64,000 nt of DNA from Neorhizobium petrolearium (lineage in GTDB: Bacteria > Pseudomonadota > Alphaproteobacteria > Rhizobiales > Rhizobiaceae). Positions 9,080 to 17,510 of this stretch are shown in pieces. Within the stretch, counting starts at the first letter, position 1. Each line of letters starts with the position of its first letter. The stretch is from positions 186,001-250,000 of the forward strand of contig NZ_JAGGJW010000009.1 in the NCBI RefSeq assembly GCF_017873175.1, in the 5' to 3' direction. The notes below the pieces were generated by a model. It made no database searches and was not told the origin of the DNA. It worked only from the letters and a program-made list of their open reading frames with translations. The translations under genes and the position numbers were made by a program.

Positions 9080-9096
9080 GCATTTTTCCTTTGTAT

Positions 9097-10077
9097 TCAA
9101 TCGGCTGTAGCGCCGTTTTCAAGAAGGCAGGCAACGCGACGACCCGGGCCAGGCACGAAGAAGGGCGGCAACCCTTTTTCGCAGGCTGGCAGGGCGTTCG
9201 GGCAACGCGGCGCGAACTGGCAGGTGACCGGTTCGGTTTCGAGGGAAGGTGGCGCGCCCGCAATGGCTTCGAGCCGGGTTCCCTTGGCAACATTATGCAG
9301 ATTGGCTGAAAGCAGGCCGCGCGTGTAGGGATGGCGCGCGTCGCGGATGATATCGCGCGTCGACCCCTCTTCCACGATGTTGCCGGCATACATGATGGCC
9401 ACACGCTCGGAGATTTCCACCGCAACGCCGATATCGTGGGTTACGAAGATGATGCCCATGCCGAATTCGCGCTGAAGTTCGCGCAGTAGAAGCAGGATCT
9501 GGATCTGTACCGTCGCATCGAGCGCGGTGGTCGGCTCATCGGCGAGCAGGAGCTTTGGCCGGCAGGACAGGGCAAGCGCGATCATCGCTCGCTGCCGCAT
9601 ACCGCCCGACATCTCGTGCGGATAGTTCTTCAGCCGCCGTTCGGGCGAAGGAATGCGTACCTTCATCAGCATGTCGAGCGCGACTTCCATCGCCGCTTTC
9701 CGGCCGATGCCACGATGGCGCATCACGGTCTCTGCGATCTGGTCGCCGATCGTATAGACCGGATCGAGCGCCAGCGCCGGCTCCTGGAACACCATCGAGA
9801 CCTCGCCGCCGCGATAGCTCGACAAGCGCCTGCCGGAAAGCGTCATGATATCCGCGCCGTTGACGCGAATCGAACCGTCGATTTGCGTCCGCTTTGGCGG
9901 AAGAAGCCTCAGCAGCGCCTTCAGGGTCACACTCTTGCCGGAACCGGATTCACCGAGCAGACCGAGCATTTCGCCCTGTCCGAGCGAGAGATTGAGGCCG
10001 TTGATGGCATGAACCGTTCGCTCGCCATCAAAGCGAACGTTGAGATCGCTGATCTCCAGAAGGGGAGTGTCGGTCAT
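9097..10077 (-). CDS. Dipeptide/oligopeptide ABC transporter ATPase (DppD type)
   Basis: A 326-aa ATPase of the peptide/nickel importer class. Walker A is [18 protein letters not shown] near residue 35, the signature [15 protein letters not shown] near 154, and Walker [17 protein letters not shown] near 174. The C-terminal oligopeptide-transporter extension is present, with [17 protein letters not shown], whose spaced Cys suit an iron-sulfur or zinc site as in related OppD/DppD proteins. Its start overlaps the stop of the DppF-like gene (ATGA), so the two are co-translated and probably form a heterodimer under the DppB/DppC-type permeases. Confidence 0.92.
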   Translation of the reverse strand: MTDTPLLEISDLNVRFDGERTVHAINGLNLSLGQGEMLGLLGESGSGKSVTLKALLRLLPPKRTQIDGSIRVNGADIMTLSGRRLSSYRGGEVSMVFQEPALALDPVYTIGDQIAETVMRHRGIGRKAAMEVALDMLMKVRIPSPERRLKNYPHEMSGGMRQRAMIALALSCRPKLLLADEPTTALDATVQIQILLLLRELQREFGMGIIFVTHDIGVAVEISERVAIMYAGNIVEEGSTRDIIRDARHPYTRGLLSANLHNVAKGTRLEAIAGAPPSLETEPVTCQFAPRCPNALPACEKGLPPFFVPGPGRRVACLLENGATAD

Positions 10078-11123
10078 GCACTGGCCTCCGCGCCGGCGAG
10101 GGAATGGCCCGAAGCCGGATCATGCATGTGGCATGCCGCCAGATGATCCGGATGGTTGCCGAAAGTCGCAAGCGCAGGCTTTGCGCCGGAGCAGACATCC
10201 TCGGCGAAACGGCAGCGGGTGTGGAAGCGACAGCCCGAGGGCGGATTGACCGGGTTCGGCGGATCGCCGGAAAGCGGCGGTTCCATCGTGCGGTTGTCCG
10301 GGTCCATGGATGGCATGGCGGAAAACAACGAAGCGGTATAGGGATGCGCCTGTTTTCCGTAAATCGCCTCGACAGGTCCCACTTCCACGACTTCGCCGAG
10401 ATACATGACCAGCACGCGATCGGAGATGAAGCGCACGACGTTGAGGTCGTGCGAGATGAACACATAGGTCAGGCCGAACTCGTCCTTGAGGTCGCAGAGC
10501 AGGTTCAGCACCTGTGCTTCGACCGACTTGTCGAGCGCCGAGACGGCTTCATCGAGAATGACGAGGCGCGGCGACATGGCAAGTGCGCGGGCAATATTGA
10601 CGCGTTGGCGCTGGCCGCCAGAAAGCTCATGCGGATAGCGGTGAGCAAAGCGGTTCGGATCAAGCCCGACCTTGCCGAGCAGGTCACGGGCCCGGCCGAG
10701 CGGATCGGCAAGCCCCTGCACCTTCGGACCGAAGGCGATGGTTTCTTCTATGGTGAGCCGCGGATTGAGCGACGCGTAGCTGTCCTGGAACACCATCTGC
10801 ACGGATTTGCGCATGTCCCTCAGCGAAATGGCCGAGCCGAGCGCATCGCCGTCAAAGACGATGGTGCCGTCATCCAACTCGATCAGGCCGATCAGGAGCC
10901 GGGCCGTGGTTGACTTGCCGCAGCCAGATTCGCCGACGATGCCGAGCGTTTCTCCCTTGTGGACTGCGAAGGAAACGCCATCCACAGCATGGACCGTGGC
11001 CGTTTGTCGGTTGAGCAGGCCCGAACGGATTGGGAAATGCTTTGTCAGGTTCTGGGCGAGAACGAGTGGCTGGGCCGGGCCGCCACGGTCGCGGTTGTCC
11101 CGCAAGGTGTCAGTCTCTGACAT
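10074..11123 (-). CDS. Dipeptide/oligopeptide ABC transporter ATPase (DppF type)
   Basis: A 349-aa ATPase. It opens with LVLAQNLTKHFPIRSGL and the long loop before VHAVDGVSFAVHKGETLGIV that is typical of DppF/OppF. Walker A is GESGCGKSTTARLL, signature LSGGQRQRVNIARAL, Walker B LVILDEAVSALDKSVE. Note DEA rather than DEP after the catalytic Glu, which is common in this subclass. The C-terminal CRFHTRCRFAEDVC Cys cluster is present. The gene overlaps the DppC-type permease by 14 bp upstream and the DppD-type ATPase by 4 bp downstream, so the operon is tightly coupled. Confidence 0.92.
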   Translation of the reverse strand: MSETDTLRDNRDRGGPAQPLVLAQNLTKHFPIRSGLLNRQTATVHAVDGVSFAVHKGETLGIVGESGCGKSTTARLLIGLIELDDGTIVFDGDALGSAISLRDMRKSVQMVFQDSYASLNPRLTIEETIAFGPKVQGLADPLGRARDLLGKVGLDPNRFAHRYPHELSGGQRQRVNIARALAMSPRLVILDEAVSALDKSVEAQVLNLLCDLKDEFGLTYVFISHDLNVVRFISDRVLVMYLGEVVEVGPVEAIYGKQAHPYTASLFSAMPSMDPDNRTMEPPLSGDPPNPVNPPSGCRFHTRCRFAEDVCSGAKPALATFGNHPDHLAACHMHDPASGHSLAGAEASA

Positions 11124-11994
11124 TCATGGCGCTCCTCAGTCCGTCGCTCAACAGGTTGAGGCAGAGCGAAGTGATGAAAATCATGATCCCCGGCAGCGCC
11201 GCCACCACGGGATTGACGTAGATGGCTGTACGCAGCGTGTTCAGCATCAGGCCCCATTCCGGCTCCGGCGGCTTGACGCCGATGCCGAGGAATGAAAGGC
11301 CCGCGGCCAGGATCATGCAAACGCTGGTGAGGCTGGTGGCATAGACGAAAACAGGGCCTAGAACATTGCCGAGCACATGCACGCGCACAATGGTAAACGC
11401 ATCGCCGCCGGAGGCCTTCGCCGCATCGATGTAATCGAGCGAGCGCACGCTCGACGTCACGCTTTCGGCGACACGCGTGATCGGCGGAATGAAGACGATG
11501 GTGAGCGAAACGAGGCTGTTGACGATGCCCGCCCCGAGCGCGCCGGAAATGGCAATCGCCAGAAGCACGGAAGGAAAGGCAAAGAATATGTCGACAACGC
11601 GCATGATGACGGTGTTGACGAAACCGCCGACATAACCGGCAGTGACGCCGAGCGCAGCACCGATGAAGAAGGCGAAGACAACCGGCATCAGGCCGACATA
11701 AAGGGTCAGCCGCCCGCCATAGATCAGACGGGCAAGCATGTCGCGACCCTGCTCGTCGGTGCCGAGCGGCAAGCCTTCGGTGCCGACCGGCCGCAGGCGT
11801 TTGATCATGCTGCCCTTATAGGGATCGGCGAGATCGAGATAGGGCGCGAAAATCGCAGCGAGGATCAGAACAAGGAGAATGACGGTGCAGCCGACCGCAA
11901 CCGGATCGCGTGAAAAACGCTTGAGAACGCCACTCCAATAACCGCGCCGTCCTGAGGTCGATGCGGAAGCTGCGAGAGCGATTGCCGTGCTCAT
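11110..11994 (-). CDS. Dipeptide-type ABC transporter permease (DppC type)
   Basis: A 294-aa inner-membrane permease with about six predicted helices and a cytoplasmic N-terminus. Family features are the N-terminal DPVAVGCTVILLVLILAAIF helix, LGTDEQGRDMLARLIYGGRL (the DppC/OppC GTDxxGRD motif), and the EAA-type loop DYIDAAKASGGDAFTIVRVH, which contacts the ATPase. It begins 3 bp after the DppB-like stop. It should form the translocation pore with that partner. Confidence 0.92.
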   Translation of the reverse strand: MSTAIALAASASTSGRRGYWSGVLKRFSRDPVAVGCTVILLVLILAAIFAPYLDLADPYKGSMIKRLRPVGTEGLPLGTDEQGRDMLARLIYGGRLTLYVGLMPVVFAFFIGAALGVTAGYVGGFVNTVIMRVVDIFFAFPSVLLAIAISGALGAGIVNSLVSLTIVFIPPITRVAESVTSSVRSLDYIDAAKASGGDAFTIVRVHVLGNVLGPVFVYATSLTSVCMILAAGLSFLGIGVKPPEPEWGLMLNTLRTAIYVNPVVAALPGIMIFITSLCLNLLSDGLRSAMNVRD

Positions 11995-11997
11995 GGT

Positions 11998-12948
11998 TCA
12001 GCTCCTCTTGATACGGGGGTCGATGATTGCTTGCGCCACATCCACCGTCAGGTTGACGAGGACGAAGAACAGGGCGAGCACCAGGATCGTCCCCTGAAGC
12101 AGAGGCAGATCGCGCTGGAAGATCGCGTTGGAAAGCAGGAAGCCCGTGCCCGGCCAGTTGAACACTGTCTCGATCAGGATCGAGCCGCCGAGCAAGTAAC
12201 CGAGCTGGATACCCATGACCGAAAGCCCGGTCGGTGCCGCGTTGCGCACGACGTGACGCAATACGTCGCCGCGATGGAGGCCTTTGGCATAAAGCGCCTG
12301 CACGAAATCCATCGAATAGATTTCCCCGACCAGGGCGCGCATCGTGCGCGCGACGATGCCGATGGGAACGACCGAAAGGGTGATCGCCGGCAGGATAATA
12401 TGGCTCAGATGCGTAAAATCCCACATCCAGGCGCCATCCCCCGCGCCCATGGCCGGCAGCCAGCCAAGCGTGACGGAGAAGATGATCACTAGCACGATGC
12501 CGAGCCAATAGTTCGGCAGTGAAACTCCGGCAATCGCGACGGTCGTGACGGCGCGGTCGATCCAGCTGTCGCGGAAATAGCCGGCCAGAAAGCCTAAGAA
12601 GATGCCGAGCGGAAAAGCGATCAGGCTGGCGGCAAAGGCCAGAACCAGGGAATTCTGCACGGCGCCAATCACCTCGCCGGCGACCGGTCGGCCCGAGGCG
12701 ATGGATTTGCCGAGATCGCCCTGCACGGCCTTGCCGAGCCAGATGACGTATTGGGTGGGAAGCGGCTTGTCGAGACCGTAGGCGGCACGCATCGCCTCCT
12801 GTTCCTGAGCCGTCGCATCGACGGCCATGATGGCCGTCAACGGATCGCCCGGTGCGACATGCACCAGCATAAAACAGATGGCGCTGACGCCAATGGCGAC
12901 AGGACAGACATAGAGCAATCGACGGAGGAGATAGACCAGCATCAGCAC
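11998..12948 (-). CDS. Dipeptide-type ABC transporter permease (DppB type)
   Basis: A 316-aa permease. It starts with LVYLLRRLLYVCPVAIGVSA, the usual DppB first helix, followed by VHVAPGDPL and a periplasmic stretch with YGLDKPLPTQYVIWL. The EAA loop is near residue 220 (DFVQALYAKGLHRGDVLRHV). The C-terminus carries the family pattern NWPGTGFLLSNAIFQRDLPL. It follows the solute-binding gene after a 103-bp gap holding a strong hairpin, which probably makes the permease and ATPases less abundant than the binding protein. Confidence 0.92.
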   Translation of the reverse strand: MLMLVYLLRRLLYVCPVAIGVSAICFMLVHVAPGDPLTAIMAVDATAQEQEAMRAAYGLDKPLPTQYVIWLGKAVQGDLGKSIASGRPVAGEVIGAVQNSLVLAFAASLIAFPLGIFLGFLAGYFRDSWIDRAVTTVAIAGVSLPNYWLGIVLVIIFSVTLGWLPAMGAGDGAWMWDFTHLSHIILPAITLSVVPIGIVARTMRALVGEIYSMDFVQALYAKGLHRGDVLRHVVRNAAPTGLSVMGIQLGYLLGGSILIETVFNWPGTGFLLSNAIFQRDLPLLQGTILVLALFFVLVNLTVDVAQAIIDPRIKRS

Positions 12949-12971
12949 GCCTGTTGATCGGACTGACAGGG

Positions 12972-12998
12972 TTCCGGCGTCGTCATGCGACGCCGGAA
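12972..12998 (-). terminator. Intercistronic hairpin between binding protein and permease genes
   Basis: TTCCGGCGTCG and CGACGCCGGAA form a perfect 11-bp stem with a 5-base loop. There is no long U run after it on the minus strand, so it is more likely a partial terminator or an RNA-stabilising stem than a full stop. Such hairpins commonly follow solute-binding protein genes and raise their level relative to the permeases. Confidence 0.65.
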
Positions 12999-13051
12999 AG
13001 CGGATCGTCGGGCAGAACCGAAGGCATGGATTTCGCCCCGGCTCCTCCCCA

Positions 13052-14665
13052 TCACTCCATAGTGATACTGGAGAAGTTCTGGAACCAGTTCTGCGCCTGA
13101 ACGAACCCCTTGACCTTCTTGCTCATGGCACGGGGTGCGACGTCGTGAGTAACCATCAGGAACAGGGCGTCATTGACGAATTTCTCATGCGTTTTGCGCA
13201 TGACTTCATCCTGCGCTGCCGGATCGAAGGTGGTCTTGATCTGTTTAAACAGTTCTTCCATGTCTGGATCGCAATAGGCGCCCCAGTTGGTGCCATTCGG
13301 AGCCTTCAGGTCGCATGCCAGATGGCGGATGAGGCCGGTGAACGGGTCCTGGATGAAATAGGTAAAGTTGATCGATTGTGCTCCCTGTACGCCTGCATCG
13401 GCGGCACCAGCGCGCCACAGGTTGATCATCTGGTTCCATTCCACGACGACGAAATCGACGTCGATCCAGATTTCTGCGAGGCTCTGCTGGATGTATTCGT
13501 TCATCGGCAAGGGCAGCATCTGGCCGGAACCCGACGGCGAAATCAGCGCCTTCACCTTCAGGTGCTTGTCGGGACCGTAACCGGCTTCCTTCATCAGCGC
13601 CTGGGCGGCCGGGAGATCGTACTTGACCTCGAAGGTCGGCTTGCCGAACCACTGGCTGGACGGGGGGAAGAAGCCCTTGGCCGGGATCATGAGACCGCCG
13701 AGAAGTTCTTTCATGCCGTCGCGGTCGATGGCGAGGTTGGCGGCCTTGCGGACGCGGATATCGTTCCACGGGGAATCAGGCAGGCGCGAGAGGTGCCAGG
13801 TCCAATTATGTGGATAGGCGTTCGAGACGATCTCGTAACCGGCGCCCTTGATCGCCGGGATGGTATCGGGGGCCGGCGCTTCGATCCAGTCGACCTGGCC
13901 AGACATCAGCGCGGCGGAGCGGGCATTCGGCTCCGGCAGCGGGATCAGCACAAGTTTGTCGAGCTTCGGCATCCGGGTCTTGTCCCAATAGTCGGGGTTC
14001 GGGACGAGTTCGGCGCGCTCGCGCGGTACAAAGCTGGTCAGCTTCCACGGACCGGTGCCGGACGGAGCCTTGGCGACTTCATCCCAGCTCTTGCCTTTGG
14101 CCTCCCAGTTCGCCTTGGATGATATGACGATCCAGGAGAGTTGATAGGGCAGCGTCGCATCCGGCGTCTTGGTGATGATTTCGAGCGTGGTGTCATCGAT
14201 GGCCTTGTAGGAGGCGACTGCCGGAATACGCGACTTGCCCTGGGCGGACTGGCGCTGATCATATTGCTCGGCATCGGGCTTCAGCAGTTTGTCGAGATTC
14301 CACACGACGTCACTGGCGGTGAACTTCGAGCCGTCATGGAAGGTCACGCCTTCACGGATCTTGAAGGTCCACTTGGTCTGGTCAGCCCCATCGACCTTCC
14401 ATTCCGTGGCAAGGCCCGGAACAAGGCCCGACGGCTTGTCGGCGTTCGCCAGGTCCCACTCGATCAGCGAATCGTAGACCGTATACCCCATGAACCGCTG
14501 GCCTTCCCCCCCCTGATCGGTCTGGCCGGTGGTCAGCGGAATATCGGCGGCCGTCATGCCGATGCGCAGCGTGCCGCCGGCGTTGGCGTTCTGAGCACCC
14601 ATGACCATTGCGGCCAACGGGATCGCCGCGGCCAATGCGGCCGCCCTCACGAATTTCTTCAGCAT
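13052..14665 (-). CDS. Peptide/nickel-type ABC transporter solute-binding protein (family 5)
   Basis: A 537-aa exported binding protein. The signal peptide is MLKKFVRAAALAAAIPLAAM, cleaved after about ...QNANA. The mature part has the family 5 pattern: TLRIGMTAADIPLTTGQ, GLATEWKVDG, WTFKIREGVTFHDGSKFTAS, VRKAANLAIDRDGMKELLGG. ATG at 14665 is chosen because GGGGAA precedes it and a signal peptide begins there; the longer frame adds a charged repeat (PKQDKPKQDK) that would mask it. It is the first gene of the operon and sets substrate specificity, which cannot be read from sequence. The divergent GntR gene at 14942 is the likely regulator. Confidence 0.92.
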   Translation of the reverse strand: MLKKFVRAAALAAAIPLAAMVMGAQNANAGGTLRIGMTAADIPLTTGQTDQGGEGQRFMGYTVYDSLIEWDLANADKPSGLVPGLATEWKVDGADQTKWTFKIREGVTFHDGSKFTASDVVWNLDKLLKPDAEQYDQRQSAQGKSRIPAVASYKAIDDTTLEIITKTPDATLPYQLSWIVISSKANWEAKGKSWDEVAKAPSGTGPWKLTSFVPRERAELVPNPDYWDKTRMPKLDKLVLIPLPEPNARSAALMSGQVDWIEAPAPDTIPAIKGAGYEIVSNAYPHNWTWHLSRLPDSPWNDIRVRKAANLAIDRDGMKELLGGLMIPAKGFFPPSSQWFGKPTFEVKYDLPAAQALMKEAGYGPDKHLKVKALISPSGSGQMLPLPMNEYIQQSLAEIWIDVDFVVVEWNQMINLWRAGAADAGVQGAQSINFTYFIQDPFTGLIRHLACDLKAPNGTNWGAYCDPDMEELFKQIKTTFDPAAQDEVMRKTHEKFVNDALFLMVTHDVAPRAMSKKVKGFVQAQNWFQNFSSITME

Positions 14666-14896
14666 TGAACTGTTCCCCTTGTCTTGTTTCGGCTTGTCTT
14701 GTTTCGGCACGCAAATTGCGTGTTTCCGTCAAATGGAACGGCGACCTTTGCGGGACGTCCCTTCCACCCGGGGGTATCCGACCGCTCCGGGCATTTCCCG
14801 CCATTCGGCCCGTCCGCCGTTGACTGTTTTTCGCCTTTCCTGAAAAATGGGCGTGGTCTGACCGGCCAGACCATTCAATAACAAGCGCCCTTTGTT

Positions 14897-14908
14897 TAGG
14901 CAAGCCTA
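14897..14908. promoter_or_regulatory. Candidate operator TAGGC-AA-GCCTA in divergent gap
   Basis: A perfect 12-base palindrome, TAGGCAAGCCTA, lies 34 bp before the GntR start, and a TTAGGCAA half-site follows at 14913. Position between the divergent GntR gene and the ABC operon fits an operator for that regulator. It is a single palindrome seen by eye and is not compared with known sites. Confidence 0.4.
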
Positions 14909-14941
14909 TATATTAGGCAAAACAGCAGACTAGGAGCCTCC

Positions 14942-15643
14942 ATGCTGAGCATGCCGCGCGAAATGCCCGCCGAGCGAACGAAGCGGTCGGTACCCGTGCG
15001 GGTTGCGGAAGCCATCCAGCGGGTCATCGCCGAGGAGAAACTGAAGACCGGGGACAAGATTCCCTCGGAACGCTTGCTGGCCGTGATGCTGAACGCTTCG
15101 CGCGCTTCGGTACGCGAGGGCATTTCCATGCTGGAGACCCTCGGGCTCCTGCAGGTCGAAGTTGGACGCGGCGCCTTTGTCGCGGAACCGAAGACTTTCT
15201 CGCCACTCGACCGGTGGCGCTTTTCCACCGGCTATTCGCTGCAGGAAGTCTATGAATACCGCCGCACCGTAGAGCCTGTGGCGCTGGCAATGGCCGCCTC
15301 CCGCTTCTCGCAGGAGGACATTGCAGCCCTGCGCGCCTCCGCCGAGGCGCTGGCGAGCCATGCCCGCACCGGCAATTCGGTGAAGGCGGCAGAACAGGAC
15401 ACGCTGTTCCATGCCATGATCTACGATCACTGCGGCAACCGCATCTTCCAGGAAATACATGACCGAATGGGAGAAGCAATCCGCAGCAGTCAGTGGGTGC
15501 CGATGGTCATTCTCGAAATGATGACCGACACGGCGCGCGAGCACATGCGAATCGTCGAGGCGCTGGAGGCCAAGGACATCACCGGCGCCTGCGCGGCGCT
15601 CGTCGCCCATATCGATGCAGCAGCGCATCGCTGCGGCATATGA
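14942..15643 (+). CDS. GntR-family regulator, FCD (FadR) subfamily
   Basis: A 233-aa repressor-type protein. The winged helix is N-terminal: AIQRVIAEEKLKTGDKIPSE, then RLLAVMLNASRASVREGISM with the recognition helix, then VEVGRGAFVAEP. The all-helical FCD effector domain follows, with EYRRTVEPVALAMAA and the metal-site positions around DTLFHAMIYDHCGN and REHMRIVEAL (Asp and His residues typical of the family). AGGAG lies six bases before the ATG. Divergent placement predicts control of the peptide-type transporter and amidase in response to a carboxylate ligand. Confidence 0.9.
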   Translation: MLSMPREMPAERTKRSVPVRVAEAIQRVIAEEKLKTGDKIPSERLLAVMLNASRASVREGISMLETLGLLQVEVGRGAFVAEPKTFSPLDRWRFSTGYSLQEVYEYRRTVEPVALAMAASRFSQEDIAALRASAEALASHARTGNSVKAAEQDTLFHAMIYDHCGNRIFQEIHDRMGEAIRSSQWVPMVILEMMTDTAREHMRIVEALEAKDITGACAALVAHIDAAAHRCGI

Positions 15644-15889
15644 ACGAGGCTCGCCGGTGTTGAAGCATACCAACGGTGCCGCACGACGCCGGATCACACC
15701 CACGGTCAAGCATCGATCCCACACAGGACTGAACAATCATCGCGTGGAAAATTCGCATTTGCCTCTGCGAAAACGGAACGGCTGATGCAACAGTTTCACT
15801 CGCCAGGATCACCACAACGCTTCACCAGTGCTCCTTCCGCAATTCGAAATCTCTTCGTCCGCTACGCTCGAAGTGCCCAGCAGCAGTAG

Positions 15890-16242
15890 TTATGGATGAG
15901 GATGTCCAGATGGTCCGGATATCCGTGCTGACGAAGAGAACGATGCGGATGCTGCGCCGCTCGCATTCGTGGCGCAAGCCGTTGATCATCGTCCAGCTTA
16001 CGAAGGTTGAGGTCGCTGTGGGGAGCGGCATCGCTTATGATCGCCAGGAGGACCGTGCGCAATGTCGCGATGGTGGCCCGGCTTCTGCGCTTTTCCAGAT
16101 ATCCCAGCCATTGCGCCGAACCCGGCACGCGGTTGCGCACCCCAATGGAAATCGGAGCAGTTCCGTTCAGGACATGCGAGGCTGTGCTCAGAGATACGCC
16201 GTCATCAAGGGCGACGTCCTTCAATCCGATTTTCGCTTTCAC
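15890..16242 (-). pseudogene. LacI-family regulator, frameshifted N-terminal remnant
   Basis: From a GTG at 16242 the minus strand reads KAKIGLKDVALDDGVSLSTA, then SHVLNGTAPISIGVRNRVPG, the LacI DNA-binding headpiece. It continues as RRSRATIATLRTVLLAI. Near 16000 the similarity jumps to the -1 frame (FVSWTMINGLRHECERRSIR), so a frameshift has broken the gene. The sugar-binding domain is absent beyond about 15890. The flanking 15644-15889 and 16243-16483 show nothing recognisable. Confidence 0.7.
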
Positions 16243-16483
16243 GTTTACCCCGCTCAACGCGCAACAGCGGAGGTGCCGGCCGCAGTCTGGTAGATGATGT
16301 TCTAGAAGACGGAGCGCGCGGGTTGCAGTAGTTGCGCCAATTTCATTGCAGGCTTCGGCAGCATCCTCAAGCAAGCCGTCGTTCCATCAGGCTGCCGTCC
16401 CAATCCGCAAACTATGCGCGGCACCGAATTCCACCCGGAGAACCAGACTCGACGAAAACCAGTTAGCCGCGCCCCTCGCCCAG

Positions 16484-17197
16484 TCACACATGCCGATTGC
16501 CTGTCTTCGCAACCGCGAAGACCGTGCTGGCATCGCTGACGATGGCAACATGCGAATAAGCCGTCTGGCCCGCGGCCGCACCGTCCGCTCGCAGGATCGC
16601 GGTGACGATCGCGTCGTGCTCCTCATAAGACCTTGCAAGGCGTCCCGGCAGACGAAATTGCGCCCGGCGGAACGGAGCCAGCCGGGCACGGGTCTGCGTC
16701 ACCAGCTCGAAAACGTGCTCATTGTGCGCGCCACGATAGAGGCGCGTATGGAATTCGGTGTTGTGTGCCGAATAGTCCTCTTCCGCGCCGGCATGCACCA
16801 GCTTTATGGATGCCCGATGGTCGAGTTCCAATGCCCGCCTTTCGTCGACGGTCATCCGCTCAGCCGAAAGCCTTGCGCAGATCGCTTCGAGCTCAGCCAT
16901 CGCTTCGAACATCGAATGCAGATAGGTCTCGGTGACATTGGTGACAACGGCGCTGTGGTTCGGTTCGCGGGCCACCAGGCCCATCGCCCCAAGTTCCCGC
17001 AGGGCTTCCCGCACAGGTGTTCGCGATACCTCGAACCGGGTGGCAAGTGAAACCTCGTCGAGCCTCTCGCCCGGCAGCATCGCACCGGTGACAATCATGT
17101 CAGCGATCGCCCGCACCATCTGCTCGACAGTGGTTCCGGTTCGGATGATTTCCCTGCGTCTGACCTGCCTCACGCTACTCTCTGCTCGATTCGACAT
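16484..17197 (-). CDS. GntR-family regulator, FCD subfamily, of the biuret cluster
   Basis: A 237-aa regulator. The N-terminal winged helix spans about residues 22-90 (AIADMIVTGAMLPGERLDEV, SLATRFEVSRTPVREALREL). The FCD domain has FEAMAELEAICARLSAERM, NTEFHTRLYRGAHNEHVFEL and EEHDAIVTAILRADGAAAGQ, with the metal-ligand type Asn/His positions. It is transcribed away from the biuret operon, with the start 313 bp from the first gene, so it is the likely local regulator. No strong ribosome site precedes the ATG at 17197; a GTG at 17173 is an alternative. The effector may be biuret or a breakdown product (inference). Confidence 0.87.
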   Translation of the reverse strand: MSNRAESSVRQVRRREIIRTGTTVEQMVRAIADMIVTGAMLPGERLDEVSLATRFEVSRTPVREALRELGAMGLVAREPNHSAVVTNVTETYLHSMFEAMAELEAICARLSAERMTVDERRALELDHRASIKLVHAGAEEDYSAHNTEFHTRLYRGAHNEHVFELVTQTRARLAPFRRAQFRLPGRLARSYEEHDAIVTAILRADGAAAGQTAYSHVAIVSDASTVFAVAKTGNRHV

Positions 17198-17510
17198 TCT
17201 GCATACAGATGCCGTTCCGCAGCTGATAAGTCAAATAACGTCCAGAAAGCACTGGTAATTTTCAACTTTGTAATCACGCAATTCCGCATTTGGCCTCTGC
17301 CGTATCATCGGGATGTCAATAGACCGGCTAAATTATAATCATTGTTCACTTATTGATCGAAATCATGGGCAATCTGTATGCACTTTCCATAAGATATGAA
17401 TCGAAATAAAATTTTCTGAAACGAAAACAATACCTTGAATTTTGGCACGCACATTGCATGCACTTTTGTGTATCCGCTCAAAACCGGCCAGACGCCGAAG
17501 GAGATTCCCA
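17198..17510. promoter_or_regulatory. Divergent control region with three TGyATGCA octamers
   Basis: This AT-rich 313-bp gap separates the GntR gene from the biuret operon. It contains TGCATACA at 17200-17207 just ahead of the GntR start, TGTATGCA at 17375-17382 and TGCATGCA at 17455-17462. The last two are direct repeats extended to TGyATGCACTTT, 80 bp apart. FCD regulators bind short palindromes of this general TGTATACA type, so these are candidate operators. No convincing -35/-10 pair was fixed. Confidence 0.4.

Noticed and set aside
10104..10913. A 269-codon open frame on the plus strand opposite the DppF-type ATPase gene
   Set aside because: It is antisense to a gene with clear Walker motifs and has no recognisable product. 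It is a GC-rich shadow.
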